Positions 49,701 through 61,769 of a DNA stretch of 64,000 nt are shown in pieces; position 1 is the stretch's first letter, and each line of letters starts with the position of its first letter. Made by a program: the position numbers and the translations under genes. Source of the stretch: Congeria kusceri (Eukaryota; Mollusca; Bivalvia; Myida; Dreissenidae); NCBI GenBank assembly GCA_027627225.1, contig CM051034.1, positions 48,775,081 to 48,839,080 on the forward strand, in the 5' to 3' direction. The notes under the pieces are model-generated. The model did no database searches. It worked only from the letters and a program-made list of their open reading frames with translations, and was not told where the DNA came from.

Positions 49701-50006
49701 TATCTTATATAAGTAACTTCAAACACATTATTTTGATTTTAACATCGGATTGTGAAGCGATTATTAAGCGATACTGTGTTCTAAGTGCTATCTTGAATCT
49801 GAATATACCACGAACATGTTCAGCACATGATTAACTATTTTTAAAACGCGGATGAGTGATAGAATATTTAAGGTACAAATTTAAAGTGTTATTTACTAAA
49901 AAGCAATTATATATTTTGTAGAGTACACATTTTGCAATTTCAATACATTTTAAATGTAAATATGACTTACCAACATAATTAATAAGTAAAGAGATGTGTT
50001 AGCCAT
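43746..50006 (-). CDS. TNF-receptor-like cysteine-rich type I membrane receptor, copy 2 (10 exons)
   Basis: Paralogue of the gene at 455-6748 with the same exon plan: 49971-50006, 49435-49669, 47780-48124, 47473-47569, 47040-47077, 46251-46361, 45102-45197, 44776-44850, 44202-44276 and 43746-43849. All ten exon lengths are conserved and no frame is broken. Signal peptide, cysteines, stalk (identical) and membrane helix are kept. Exons 3-5 are almost identical to copy 1 (one Ser-to-Gly change noted), whereas the tail exons and last exon carry many replacements. One oddity: the donor after exon 7 is changed from gt to ga at 45101-45100. An in-phase donor (gtgtgt) 15 nt downstream, at 45086-45085, could replace it and add five residues, giving 408. 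The gene looks functional or only recently damaged; receptor class is inferred as for copy 1. Confidence 0.68.
44582..44644 (-). pseudogene. Relic of the optional tail exon in receptor copy 2 (donor lost)
   Basis: This is the counterpart of 1292-1354. The frame is open and the acceptor attcag is good, but the donor dinucleotide at 44581-44580 is at rather than gt, so the exon should not splice normally. The encoded stretch keeps TIPNVKTTVKTQETQ. Confidence 0.4.
48360..49420. repeat. ~160-bp tandem repeat array (in intron 2 of receptor copy 2)
   Basis: Counterpart of the array at 5110-6150, with the same internal order and the same terminal agctcacccttgagcacg. It differs by indels of about 40-50 bp at its receptor exon 3 side: it keeps a cccaagagaacatttctgtg segment that copy 1 lacks, and it lacks part of a unit present near 5295-5335. 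Confidence 0.75.
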
Positions 50007-50692
50007 CGATTTCCTGGTAGAGCGTAAATACCTGAAAAAATCACCACATGCAACAACTAGTTCACGACCAGAGAGGAATTGAAGATCGAAAGATTGACAG
50101 TAGGTCTTTAAATATTAAAGAGTTCACTGCAACATGATCTTGAAGTCATGATCTTGGTTACATAATCAACAAGCCCATTGCATTTTTAGTTACTTCAATC
50201 GCTTGATATATATTTATATGTACTTCAAATAAAGTAAATATATACAATCCACACCGGTACAATCCACATATACCAAGTTTATATTCCACAATGAAGTAAA
50301 ATACACATTTGCGTATACCTGAACTATAGTGTTAGATTTTGGAACAGGAAATGCATGCGATAAACAAAGTTACGAGTATAGGCATGTATAGTCGATCTGA
50401 ATTCGGCTGTTAATGAGGGAAACCTATTTTCGGAAAATAGGGAATTCGTGATGTTCTGTTTTTAAACAGGATACAATCGTCTACATTCGCATTGACTGAA
50501 TATCGATTCGTCCATCCTTATAACGATTATTAGTTTGAAATAACGGACTGTAGAATGTTATTGATCATGAAAGATTTTCATACAATTACAGTTGGGCTAT
50601 ATATGTATAATACTTAGAATATTGCATAGCTTAACGTAGTATGTTAAGCACAGCAGCAAAATTATTCACAGTTATCACTTAAAAATAGCATT

Positions 50693-53600
50693 AAAAAAAC
50701 GATTTGGAAAGCTTTTTATGCTTACACCTTCGCGAATCAGTGTAGTTGATTTAACTCTTCAAAAATGACAAATGTCTTGTCATATTATATATAGTTAATT
50801 TTGTGTACAGTGTTATAATTAAAAAAACTGTTATAATCATATTCATAATACTAATAGTAGTAGTGTGTTTTGTGACTCCATGGTGTGTGAAGTTTGTTAA
50901 AAAATGAAAACGAAAGTATATTAACCCAGTCTGAATACTCAACTCACATAACAATACACTTGATAGTTGTGAATGTTAAAGTGTGTTGGCTGTAATAACT
51001 TTTGTGAACAAAGTAATTATAAACTGCTTTAACTAACAGAATAAAATACATATATATGTAATATAATCTTCAACTTGTTATTATTATGTTGTAATCAATA
51101 ATGATTGCCATTATACATCAGGTTTACAGACTTATTTTAAATATTCACATGTGAACTATCTAATTTTTTTCTAAAAAATAACCCACATTGTGACCCCTTG
51201 TTTTTTAGCAATGTATTAAGCATATAAGTATGCATAAAAATATTGAAAATTAAGAATGTTTTTATGAAATATATGTGTCTATAGCACAATAAAGTGCTTT
51301 TCTAGGCAAAATGCATTAACAAGGCAATTATGGCAGATATAAATTGTTTCACCATGCAACGTATTACATTTTGACAATAAGCCACATCAACCAATTAAAT
51401 GCAGTTATTTTGACCAATTGATGGGCAATACTACTTTGTTGTTGAAATGAAAACAACCAAATATTTTCTAACATGCATCAAGTCAACATAACAAGGAACA
51501 ATAATTACAAGATACTTGGATGAAACTGGTAAATAACAAACAAGGTTTTATATATGTGCTAGTGGATTTTTGCATTTTCAGATTCATGTGCATTATTTTC
51601 TGATTATATTTGTAACATCACTCAAAATAATGAAATTCAATGATAAGTATCTATAAAGAAAACAATGTTCATTCAACTTCGGTTCTGATCAATATAACAC
51701 AATAATTTGGTGGGTTGAATGCAAATTATTTCACACATGTACGGTGGCTTTTAACCAAGTATATTTACCAAACATATTTTGCTAAAAGCAGTGACCAATT
51801 ACATGGCCTTTATTACCTTATTATGTGACATTGATTGGAATAAGAAGAGGGCTTAACAAGCAAAGAGTGTCAGCATTTCCACTAAACATTATCGGTGAAT
51901 GAGAAACAAATATGTGTAATCATTTGTACCTCTTCTGCAGACGTTCCTTGATGAAATAAACACGGTCAAGTTGAATAAAGATTACTTTACATATCAATTA
52001 CGATCGCGTACCATACACTGTCATCATTTGTTGATTTTGTATAGGGAAGATCAAGTGTCCGGTATGTTTATTTGGGTGGGCTACAATTGTTTAGTATAGA
52101 CAGTTTATCAAATTCGAAAACACGATTCATATTATTTAAGTCTTGCCTTAGATAACACTAGCATAATTAATATGTATAAAATTATATCGATCATGTACAT
52201 AAAAACACAATCCATTATTGTAAACTTTTTAACAACGCATACACACCGCATTTATTCATGTATATTGTTTCGGTTAAAACTACAAAGACGGTTTGCACGT
52301 TTTAATTTTGTGATAAAATAGGTCACTTCATATCGAAAACTTGAAACGATCCGATGCAAATGCACAATTTAACAGACGAAACCTTCCACCGTTTTCAACA
52401 AAACTTTGCATTGGCTGCTTGAACACTTTTAGTTTAGTCGGCCTTATCTCTGATTTAAAGTATTATTGGTGATCTGCATAATAGAGTGTGGTCTTCTTAA
52501 TATTGCCAACTTATATTGGTCCTTAATCCACATATTAAGAATAGTTTACGTTGATCGATTATGTGGTTTATGTGGTTAAATATAAACATATTGTTTACAA
52601 TCCTATTTAAAACCAACTATCATATATGTAAGTACTTACCTTGTTTATGCCCAGTAAAAATCTTAAACAAAAGAGTCATCAATAAAAGTTTTATCTATGC
52701 ATGTACGAGTACTTTTACCTTATAATCACGGTTTTATGCGCGTCCGTGTGCTACTTTGGGGATTGCGTGTATAGTCGAATTGAATTTAGCTGATAAGTAA
52801 GGGATAGTCCTTTTACTGAAATTAGGGACTGTACACTTCTATTTTTATTGAGAGACATCTTTATAGAACTTAAACACACACAAATGATGTTGAATTAATT
52901 ACTGTGATATCATAATACGCGTATTAAAAGACACTGCAATTAGTACTCGTTTTCAACGGCATGTATTACAACATTTATACAAACATTTCTTTTTTATAAC
53001 TTTATTTATTGTCGTTATTCAGAAAGTTGTAACACTTTTACATGTCCCATGTATCACGTTACAAATTTATATCGATTTAACAATATAAAATTTTGAACTT
53101 TCTTCTTAATTCATATTATGCATTTTCTAGATACGGCACACGATAAATTCTACACCTGTGAAGTACGCGAACGTTAACCCACCATCATTGTGCAATCTAT
53201 GCGATGAACACGTAGAGCGGTTAGTCTGGTTTCCGACAGTACGTGTTAAACCAGTGCGTCAGACATACGATCACAATGGTGGCACTCACTGAATACAAAA
53301 TATTGTATTGTTCGTATTGTTTTTTCGATGCCAATTTAAAGATCTGTAAACATTCCTAATAGTGTCGTATACATTTGCAATTACACCGTTATGTTTCTTG
53401 TGTATGTTCATAGTTCGCGTAGGTTTGATTTTATTATCATTGACTAGACATTCGGACGCACCGACAACATTAGAATTCGGGATATTAACATCGTACATTA
53501 AGCCATTAATATTTATATTAAGATATTTTTTCTGATGGAGTGTATTGCTGCAAATGAGATTATAATTCACTTCGACTATCCAATCTTTCGTGAAATGCTT

Positions 53601-54968
53601 TGCTGTATACTGGTTTCGTGCATATAATTTAGGCTATTTCAACGATGCCATGAGATCAATTTATATACTCGCGCATTCGTTTTGTATTTAAAATCGTTTG
53701 TCCTGAACGGATTTTACCAGACCGGTTTTCTATTTAGAATTGGTCCTTATGACCTTATTCCTTTAATATTACTTTATACTGTCAAGAATTATATGCCACT
53801 TATGTTTCTGATGCATGTAACTTCACGGGTTAAAAAAAATTGTTAAGTTAAAATAGTTTCCAACTAAATTTTAAAATAACAGTTCTATTTCGAATTCACT
53901 ATGTTTTCTATTTATTGTTCAAATTGTTTGAATTCCAAATTCTTTTCTGATTGGCTGATCAATAAGCGATTTAAGTGGCAGCTCTGCGAGTAAGTAGGGA
54001 CCTACTTCAGATATTCATGCCATCACGGCATTCAGGCTCGGAAGTCGTTATTTAGTTGGTTCCTACTTTTATTTAAATGAAATTCGAACAATAAGTAGGT
54101 ACCTACTAAATCTGAGTTTTAACCCGTATCGTACGCCATAATTTTGCTACTCAGGTATTCGCTTGTACCTTGATCATGGTGCAATTGTAAAATCAATACC
54201 AATATTGTAATTTTACACTGTTTGTGATGTAAATAAACTTTTATGTTCGCAATGAACGTGGTATTGTCTTACATATCTTTATGTTTATATAGTACATAGC
54301 ATGCTATACATAATATAAAACTTCCAGTTTCAAAAGTAAAGTTTCTTTTTTTTAATTTTGTAATACCCAAGGTCTACTTCGGACAACAAAATTACAAGTG
54401 GTTTGTACATGCTTTTGAACGAAACAAAGGTTGGCTTTGAATTGCAAATTCGAATGTGTTTTCTGGTGTAGTACACATGAAGTTATTTGTTGCAATGTTT
54501 TAAAGGTTATTCTGAACAGCTGTTTTACATTGGTCTTTTTTATTTATGCTACATACATATTTTCTTACAACTATTTCTATGGTCATCTTGTATTAACAAA
54601 CGCTAACGTGTTTTAAATTACCGAACGATCACAGTTTATATAAACTATCAACACAGTTGAGCAATATTTTCAAACGAACCGTCCGTCAAAAAAACACTAT
54701 GTCAGGAAATTTCAAAAAGAAAATAACATGAAATAGAACACACTAAATAATTGTGTGAGGAAACACTCTTTCCCAAGTTTTCGTTGATAATTGTTTTGTA
54801 GTCTAAGGAGTATATACACCGGTCACGTGATTAAAATATTGACACTATTTTTTGCTGAATTAATTGAGAACTATTCTTCCTTAAACATCGTTGTCTGCAA
54901 GTTATGCCAATGATCGGTCCCTCCTAGGTGATATCACTTTACGTGGTATGGCAAACCGCAGAACAGAA
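50693..54968. other. Duplicated non-coding region, copy 2
   Basis: Counterpart of 8514-12813. The stretch 51725-52820 is nearly identical to copy 1, while the rest shows frequent substitutions and small indels. No gene was recognised. Confidence 0.5.
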
Positions 54969-56428
54969 GTTAATATGTTATTGTATCATAATACAGTAGG
55001 GTTTAGTTTAATATTTTCAAACAGTAGAAAATACATAAAATAAACATCCCATACAATGCAATACACATATTTAAAAATATTTAAATTGTCCTTTGACGTG
55101 CTCTTCCTGTCATAAAAACAGGTATGAACTAGAAAGCATTACATGTCAGACAGGCTTGTATACTGTGATTCAACATGAACAGTTACTATGTCTGAACATT
55201 GCCAATACATAACTTGAACCTTATCCAAGGATATTTGGTAAACCTTGGATCGATCTCGCAATGGTCAATAGTATACATTATGTAGGCACGATTAAGCAAG
55301 ATTAAAATGAACTAGAATCAGCTTGAAGTAATACATATTTAACAGTGACACAAGCAATCTTATATATTGCACATTGTATGAGGGTATTCGCAAAAAAACA
55401 ACATATTCTTTGGAACACAACAGGTCGTTAACTTTGTTGAACATATGTTTACATGCAGCAAGAAAAAAGGCAGACACGCATGACCCGCATCTGTCACTGT
55501 AACGCTTAATACAAGTATAATACTACATCGAAGACATCGATATGGTTACTATTTTCACATTCCAATGTGTGATTGCACATTTAATTTGATTGTTTCGAAA
55601 AACTTGTTTTCGTATTTTTAATACAATGTACTCGTGTGTAAATTATCTTTAAATATCTGACCAGAAAATGCGATTGGCAAAAGTATACAGTGAGGCTGAA
55701 TCGTGAAAACGTAGTCTTCGCACGCAACAAGTATATGTTCACAGTGTTGAACACAGCTACGTTTATCCCATGGGTGTTGTTTTGTCATTGACAGCATGAA
55801 TATTAAATAAAAAATGTTACAAAGCTTAATCAATAACCCCCAGCTGAGCTGTCTTCAAGAAATTGGCAGATCAGCCATTCTTAGTTTCGCAGTACATGTA
55901 AATGTTATACCAATGTGAAAACCATATGTCAACAAGAAATATTTATAAAAAAAACAGATATTCGGCGTATGTTGTAAATGGTTGTAAAGAATGTTCATTA
56001 AATACCCTAGGCCTACATAAATATTTAAAACTGATTCATGTATTGATATGGTTTATAAACGAACAATCTGATTTTTTTCTCATGGATCGTTATACTACAC
56101 GCATTTTATATTAATGTTTCGATATTATTTAGCATAAAATAAATAAGTACATTTTCATTATGAAATAGCGATTTCATATTTTTATGTGACTAGCTCCTAA
56201 AAGTAGTATGAAATGTTTCTATATTAATGAATATCATCATTGACATTCTCATGTGCATGAGCTGATAACTTGATATATACAAATACAATCATTAATTGAG
56301 AAAACATATACAAAAATTACACATGCTATGTGCAAGAGAGTAGTTTACAAACTGTTTGCGTGATCATTATCTTAAATAAAAAGTTACAAGTAGAAAGTCT
56401 AAGATTTAATATGAGATATGTGATGCTT
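54969..56428. other. Unique region right of duplication copy 2, with a block related to 27770-27960
   Basis: No gene was recognised. About 55590-55800 shares ordered phrases with 27780-27900: cgtattttt..aatac/ttgcaatatgtg, gtgtaaattatctt, ctgaccagaaaatgc and tttatcccatgggtgttgtt versus cttatcccacggggtgttat. The shared block is short and diverged. Confidence 0.4.
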
Positions 56429-56512
56429 TTTGGCCCTCTAAGCTCTTGTTTTAAGCCATTATGAGGCCTTAAACTCAGGTGAGCGACCTAGACCCATCGT
56501 GGCCCTCTTGTT
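56429..56512. repeat. Interspersed repeat end (gccctctaag ... aggtgagcgacct ... ggccctcttgttt)
   Basis: The sequence aactcaggtgagcgacctag followed by ccatcgtggccctcttgttt matches, from memory, a very common bivalve repeat terminus associated with Helitron-like elements. Only the end is present here. Confidence 0.45.
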
Positions 56513-56701
56513 TCAATAAATACTCTTTTAGTTTACCCATAAACAGAGAAGCAAATCCATGTACTTGCTTTCTTTATTTTTCTTTAGGAAATGTTTTACG
56601 GTTTGCTAAAACATTTAATAATAAATTGTGCAGTTTGTTGATATAATATTTGGCTTTTAAAATATTTATCTCCAGTTATTTTGTTCACCAAAAGGTCAGT
56701 G

Positions 56702-56794
56702 GACATGGTCTGATTTTAACTGGGTGAAACTTATTTTGACCTCGGCTAACGCTTCGGTCAACTTGAGTTTCACCAGTGAACGTCAGACCATGTC
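56702..56794. mobile_element. Foldback MITE-like element
   Basis: Arms 56702-56741 (gacatggtctgattttaact...) and 56756-56794 (...cgtcagaccatgtc) are inverted copies with a few mismatches around a cggctaacgcttc loop. No coding content. The centre resembles the cactcgggctaac core of the repeats at 30530 and 38340. Confidence 0.75.
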
Positions 56795-57802
56795 AAATGG
56801 CCATCCAGTCAATAACTGTATAATTATATATAATTACATACAAGCTGTATAAGTTGCAATCTCAGAATTGCCATTGATCTATGACATGCCATAATTACCT
56901 GAAAAACAGTCACATTTACATATGTTATTGTCTAAATAAATATATAATTTAACTATAATTAAAATATGTTAAGATACGTGTAATACATACTTAATTTTGA
57001 AGATACAAAATGACCTTTGTTGAATTCATTAGAAAACACGTGCATTTCGTATTATTATCCCTTCAAATGAGTGTGTACAAATTCACTGACGAACATTCGC
57101 GCTCTTCCCAAGAACAACACTTTGCCCCAACATTAACTAGATATTAGTTCAGTTAAATCTAGCTACGATATGTTTTAATTTCTTGTCGACATATTAATTG
57201 GACGGGTAGTTATCGATGTAAACATTGCATACTCGCATATGCCATTATATACGACTGAGTATTGAGTTTAATGTATAGTACTATTATTAACAACTATATG
57301 TTATAGCACTGTATATAATAGGCCCGGTTAGCTGATACTAGTGAACTCTTTTAGCATAAATTACGCGCTTAATTTGTTTCCTATATTTGTACTCGTTTTT
57401 GTTCGTGCACGTGCTTCACGAGTTTATGTATGCCATAACTGTGTATTTAGTGCGATACGCTTTAATCGATTTAACCCCGATTCCAGTACGGAAACTAAGA
57501 TATTCATCGCGACAATATGTTAATATATTGATGCATAAAAGTCAGTGTCAGGTTAATGTTTGCGAGCTATGCATACAGAAACATGGGTTGAACGTGCGAC
57601 TGTTCTAATTTTCTTCGTAATCATATCAACGAAATGCATAGAAGCAAACAAGTTTGCATGTTTAAACGTTTAATTGTAAACGGCCCCAATTGGTGAATAT
57701 TACAATTTACACTTTGCTCATGTATATGGCGAAAACGTTGATTTTACATAAGAAACGTGTCTACCCCCGCGTTCACATTTTATTAGTGTGATGCGTTTAG
57801 CC

Positions 57803-58110
57803 GGGCCTGGCTAGCTCAGTTGGTAGAGCGCTGGACTGTCAATCCGGGGATCGTTAGTTCGAACCCTCCCCCGCTACATAACTTGTGTGGGGAAAGGTCA
57901 ATAAATTATTTCTACGACCATTCTACCCCTACCTCTGATTCAAGTAGGGCAGTTGTCAGTTACTGGCATAGGTATGTGCACTTAGTACTTGTCAACCGCT
58001 TAGATCGGTGAAGCTTGCCCAGTAAAAGTTTGAGTATGTTAACTAAACGTCATGATATGAGTTAAATACTGCTAAAAACGGCGACAATTTCAAACAAGCA
58101 AACACAAGCA
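57803..58110 (+). mobile_element. tRNA-derived SINE (MetaSINE-like)
   Basis: The head has an A box (tggctagctcagttggtaga), a GTC anticodon position in ggactgtcaatcc and a B box (agttcgaaccctccc). The T-stem does not pair properly, so this is not a working tRNA gene. The body contains tctacgaccattctacccct and gtagggcagttgtcagttac, then gcttgcccagtaaaag. The tail ends in caaa-type repeats (gcaaacacaagcaaac). I recall this body as typical of bivalve MetaSINEs but could not check it. Confidence 0.75.
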
Positions 58111-58499
58111 AACAATATATAATACACAGTTTAACTACCATTAAATAATCTACTTGAGTGAAGTACACACAAGAAGAAAAGAATCAAATGGTACTACTTT
58201 CGAATTCATGAAATTGCTTAAGGTTTGTTCTTACCCCGTTTCAGTCAATCAAAAGTCTCACTATAAACGTAGACAGAAAATGTTACAATAAACTTCCCAT
58301 TATGCATTTAGCCAACTTAATGGTTGATTTAAAGAGACTACATCAACGACATATTGGTTTCCTATTGCACTATAAATAATATTAGATGACAGAAATACGT
58401 TATACTAAGACATGTGCATTACATTAAGAATAAATAATATAATACATCATAAGATATTTGATAAAAACAAATTAGCAAAAAATAAATGAAAAAATTAAA

Positions 58500-58590
58500 A
58501 CCCAATGCGGGTATCGAACTCATGACTTATACGAAGAAATAAACATAGGCAACGCTTTTACTAACTGCGCTATTCTGCTTTGTAAGGAAA
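58500..58590 (-). other. tRNA-like sequence, probably of SINE or TIR-element origin
   Basis: The minus strand reads tagcgcagttagtaaaagcg (A box) and gagttcgatacccgcattgg (B box) about 30 nt further on, followed by a T-rich run. The acceptor stem is not convincing, so this is a pol III-type relic, not a tRNA gene. Confidence 0.5.
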
Positions 58591-58729
58591 CGTGTGTTTT
58601 ACAAAATACCCACACTTCTGACGTCAAAATGTAAACATGAAAAAGGCCAAACAAACACGACCCATATTAGAAACTGAATTTTATCTCAGAATGCGAAAAC
58701 TCTTTCCTCATTTTATATACCTAATTTTA

Positions 58730-59545
58730 TGCTAGGTTCCCAATATCACGATTCGCGCCACTATTGAAATCTTGGTCTTAATCGTTGACCAATCGTAGCG
58801 ATCGTATTAGATCTTATCAGATCTTAACAGATCTTGAGGTCAGTCGTGGCAATCGCGTTAATCGTTGAAAATTTTTGAACGGTTCGAAAATTCTTTACGA
58901 TTAACACGATCAACTGCGATCAATTGTCCATCGGGATCATCGTATCAGATCTTATTGCATTGTAACAAAGCGCGACGGATCGTATCTTATCGTGCATCCA
59001 AATCGTGGTGATCGGGATCGATCGTAGACAAGAAAAAATACCACGCACTGTTAAGATGCGTTGCGATTTCAAGAAACATTGAAATCAATAGTCAGTCGGG
59101 CTGTATTAATAACATTCGGGTCCAGTCGTATCTCCAATCATGATCTCAGCGATTACGATCGTGAAAGACATCGCGAACTCAATCGTATCCTATCGTAAGG
59201 GAGCGCATGTATTCGTGATAAGCGTATCGGAACTTATCTGTGCGTACTAGAACGTCCTAATTCGGGGGACCCTATCGTGATGATCTTGTCAGATCGAGAC
59301 CGTATTGTGGACTCGACCGAAACAATCCAACGTTTGTAATCGTATCTGAACCGGATGTTCGGACCATGACAGATCGTCACACCTGTAATTGACAAATCGT
59401 GACCAGATCGCAACAGAGCGCAAAACATCGTATCAAAACGAATGGACCCGTATCCAAGCCTGAAATCTCAGAGAAATACCACGATTAGCTACGAGTGGTC
59501 AATCACGGCGTTTGTGACGGATCGAACGAAAGTGGGAATCTGGCA
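58730..59545. mobile_element. MITE of unusual GATC/ATCG-rich composition, 816 bp
   Basis: Imperfect inverted ends (tgctaggttcccaatatcac at the left; complement of the right end tgccagattcccactttcgt) are flanked by TTA on both sides, suggesting a 3-bp target duplication as in PIF/Harbinger-type MITEs. The interior is dense in atcgt, gatcg and agatctta and is clearly richer in GC than the flanks. Open frames inside (e.g. 59234-59428 minus) are not proteins. Confidence 0.65.
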
Positions 59546-59607
59546 TTAACCGTTATTATATGGCATTATTAATATAATATTAATTTCATTTTTTTACGAA
59601 ATAACCC

Positions 59608-59622
59608 TCCCCCCCCCCCCCA
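59608..59622. repeat. Poly-C run
   Basis: A homopolymer tract of about 14 C following ccct. Its length is likely variable or error-prone. Confidence 0.8.
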
Positions 59623-60370
59623 TTGAGGCATAGACCCTTTAATATTAGCTTTTCGTCTCACATAATACAATCTAAATTAGGTTTAAGTTAAATATTTTTG
59701 GATCAATGTTTCCGATAGTGGCCTCACAGTTTGTTTAAGAAATGTTGACATACTTACATACGTACATGTTTATCCATGTGTTGACATCCGTGAAATCCTT
59801 TGTATTTTATAATACACTAATAAGGGAATGCACCCTGATCTATTTCTCGTCTGATCTTTATTGAAATGCGCAGTGCAAGATATATTACATAAAACTGATG
59901 TTTAACTTTATCAGTAGTGTAGTTATCAGGGTAAGTTGTCGGTGGGCTGATTTCGAGCTTATATACATTCGACTGATACCATGTTTAAACTGGTGTCTTA
60001 CGCATCTACATGTTACGAAAGGCTGACAATGGCGGAATCAAGTCAAACTGGCCACAAGATAAACCGGTCCCAAGCAAAGTCAAACCGGCTACAGAAATGT
60101 TAACATTATTGTAATACAAATTAATATTACCATCCTCTTTCGTTCTAGTGGATAATTACATACGTATGCTTTATGTTACTTATTTGACTGTGTGCATTAA
60201 AAGTAAAAGTTTAAGACGTTTTAAGACTGTTCATGTTTACTAAAATTTAACATGTATATGGCTTATTTAAATATATGTTGCACTGACAGCGTTTACATCA
60301 CATCAGTTTGAACTGGTGTCGTACGCACAACATGCATGTTACGAGATGTGACTCAAATGTGCCTTTAAGT

Positions 60371-61769
60371 TATCATGTATTATTGATTGTACCTCATATT
60401 GAAGTCGATACAAGGAAGATAAATTAAGGTAGAGTATCCAAAATTATTCAAACCTGAATTGTTTTATTATTGTCATTATCTGTATCATTTCAGGGATTGA
60501 AATACCAAAAATTATTAACTTTTACCGTTAAATAAAAACTTATTAAAATTGTACTTCTCCAGAGACAGGTGGGCCATTATGACACATTATTTGACCCTGG
60601 GGTTGATAAAGTAATAAAAATCACTCAATTTTGCAAATATATTTACTATTTCGGTGCTTACACAATTTGTAAGCATTGCGAAATTACAAAAAAAAAAAAA
60701 AAAAAATTTTTGTTTTATTTATGAAATAGTTTCTTATATGTTTGTCTCACAGCTACAAAATGGCCACTGTCGGAGATGAGCTAGACTGAGTGCGCATAAT
60801 CAAACCTGAGAGCCAAATCATAAAAGTGCAGTTAAATATAATGATTTATTTTTAATGCGTTACATACATGTATTAACAAATATCAAAAAGTTTAAAAAAG
60901 GTAGTTTGTCCTTACAGTTTACAAACACATTTAGACAATATTATGAATGTGTGAACTATTTTATTTGGCTATCCCTACATAATTGGACACATTGTGTCCC
61001 ACGAAATCACATTTTCGATTTTATATGAAAGACAAATAATGTAGTTTGGTGTCCAACTATAATATAGGTATGTAGACATTACAAGTGTATATAGAGAATA
61101 CATTTTAATTGAATTGAAATATAACAGTGCCAATTATACACTTTAGGCCGCTAAAAGATATATTTGCAGGGAGAATTAACACGTTAAATACATGTAGAAA
61201 TTTCAAGATTTGGGCATGTATTAAGAAATCTCCTCACTGATAACTTTTGTACAATTGGAAAAATGATAAAATTCTGTAAATACAGAAGGTTGATTCTTAA
61301 GTTTCAATTTTAGGAACATATACATCGTTGACTTGACATTTACTCTGACATTTTTGCTCATTTTGAACGTCCTTAGGCGTGTTATTATTTGTAGCTTAGC
61401 ATATAGCCTTAAATTCACAACAAGTTCAATAAACGATAAACTGGATTACTATCATTCCATAGCCAAATTAAAGTTCAACTTCATGTACTTCAGAAAAAAA
61501 GATTATTATCAACAAAAACAACATCAACAACACATATAACACATGGGAATTTAGTAATGCAAATAATTTCTAGATGGAAATTATTATGGATACTCTAATT
61601 TAAATTATTAAACAACGACACAATAATTTTTTTCCGTATGAGGCCACACGCGTATGTATTATTGGGTTGAATTACCTTAGAGATATAGAAAAACATGTTG
61701 CTCATTTTATAAATACTTATGGAGTAATTATGTGACAATATGGTTTCTGAATAACTAACAATTAATTGA
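60371..61769. other. Intergenic, no gene seen
   Basis: AT-rich DNA with an A/T run at 60690-60720. The open frames at 61221-61539 overlap on both strands and are unsupported. Confidence 0.35.

Larger units (their letters stand above)
43309..54968. repeat. Large direct segmental duplication, copy 2
   Basis: Second copy of the segment at 1-12813, in the same orientation about 43 kb away, with the modular gene and the LINEs in between. It contains receptor gene 2. On its left it directly adjoins a ~160-bp tandem array (42170-43400), whose last part is itself shared with the start of copy 1. It lacks the 1079-bp segment found at 7435-8513 of copy 1 and differs by smaller indels in the repeat array near 48360-48600. 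Confidence 0.95.
57570..60370. repeat. Diverged non-coding segment, family S copy 2, carrying later insertions
   Basis: Ordered matches to 62405-63600 include acatgggttgaacgtgcgac (62420: acatggattaaacgtgcgac), ttcttcgtaatcatatc, agaaacgtgtctacccccg, ctttcgaattcat, ttcgactgatacca and gatgtgactcaaat. A SINE (57803-58110) and a MITE (58730-59545) lie between matched blocks, so they inserted after this copy formed. Confidence 0.7.

Noticed and set aside
57804..57880. A tRNA-Asp gene (GTC anticodon)
   Set aside because: The anticodon stem pairs, but the T-stem and acceptor do not, and the sequence runs on into a SINE body with a caaa tail.
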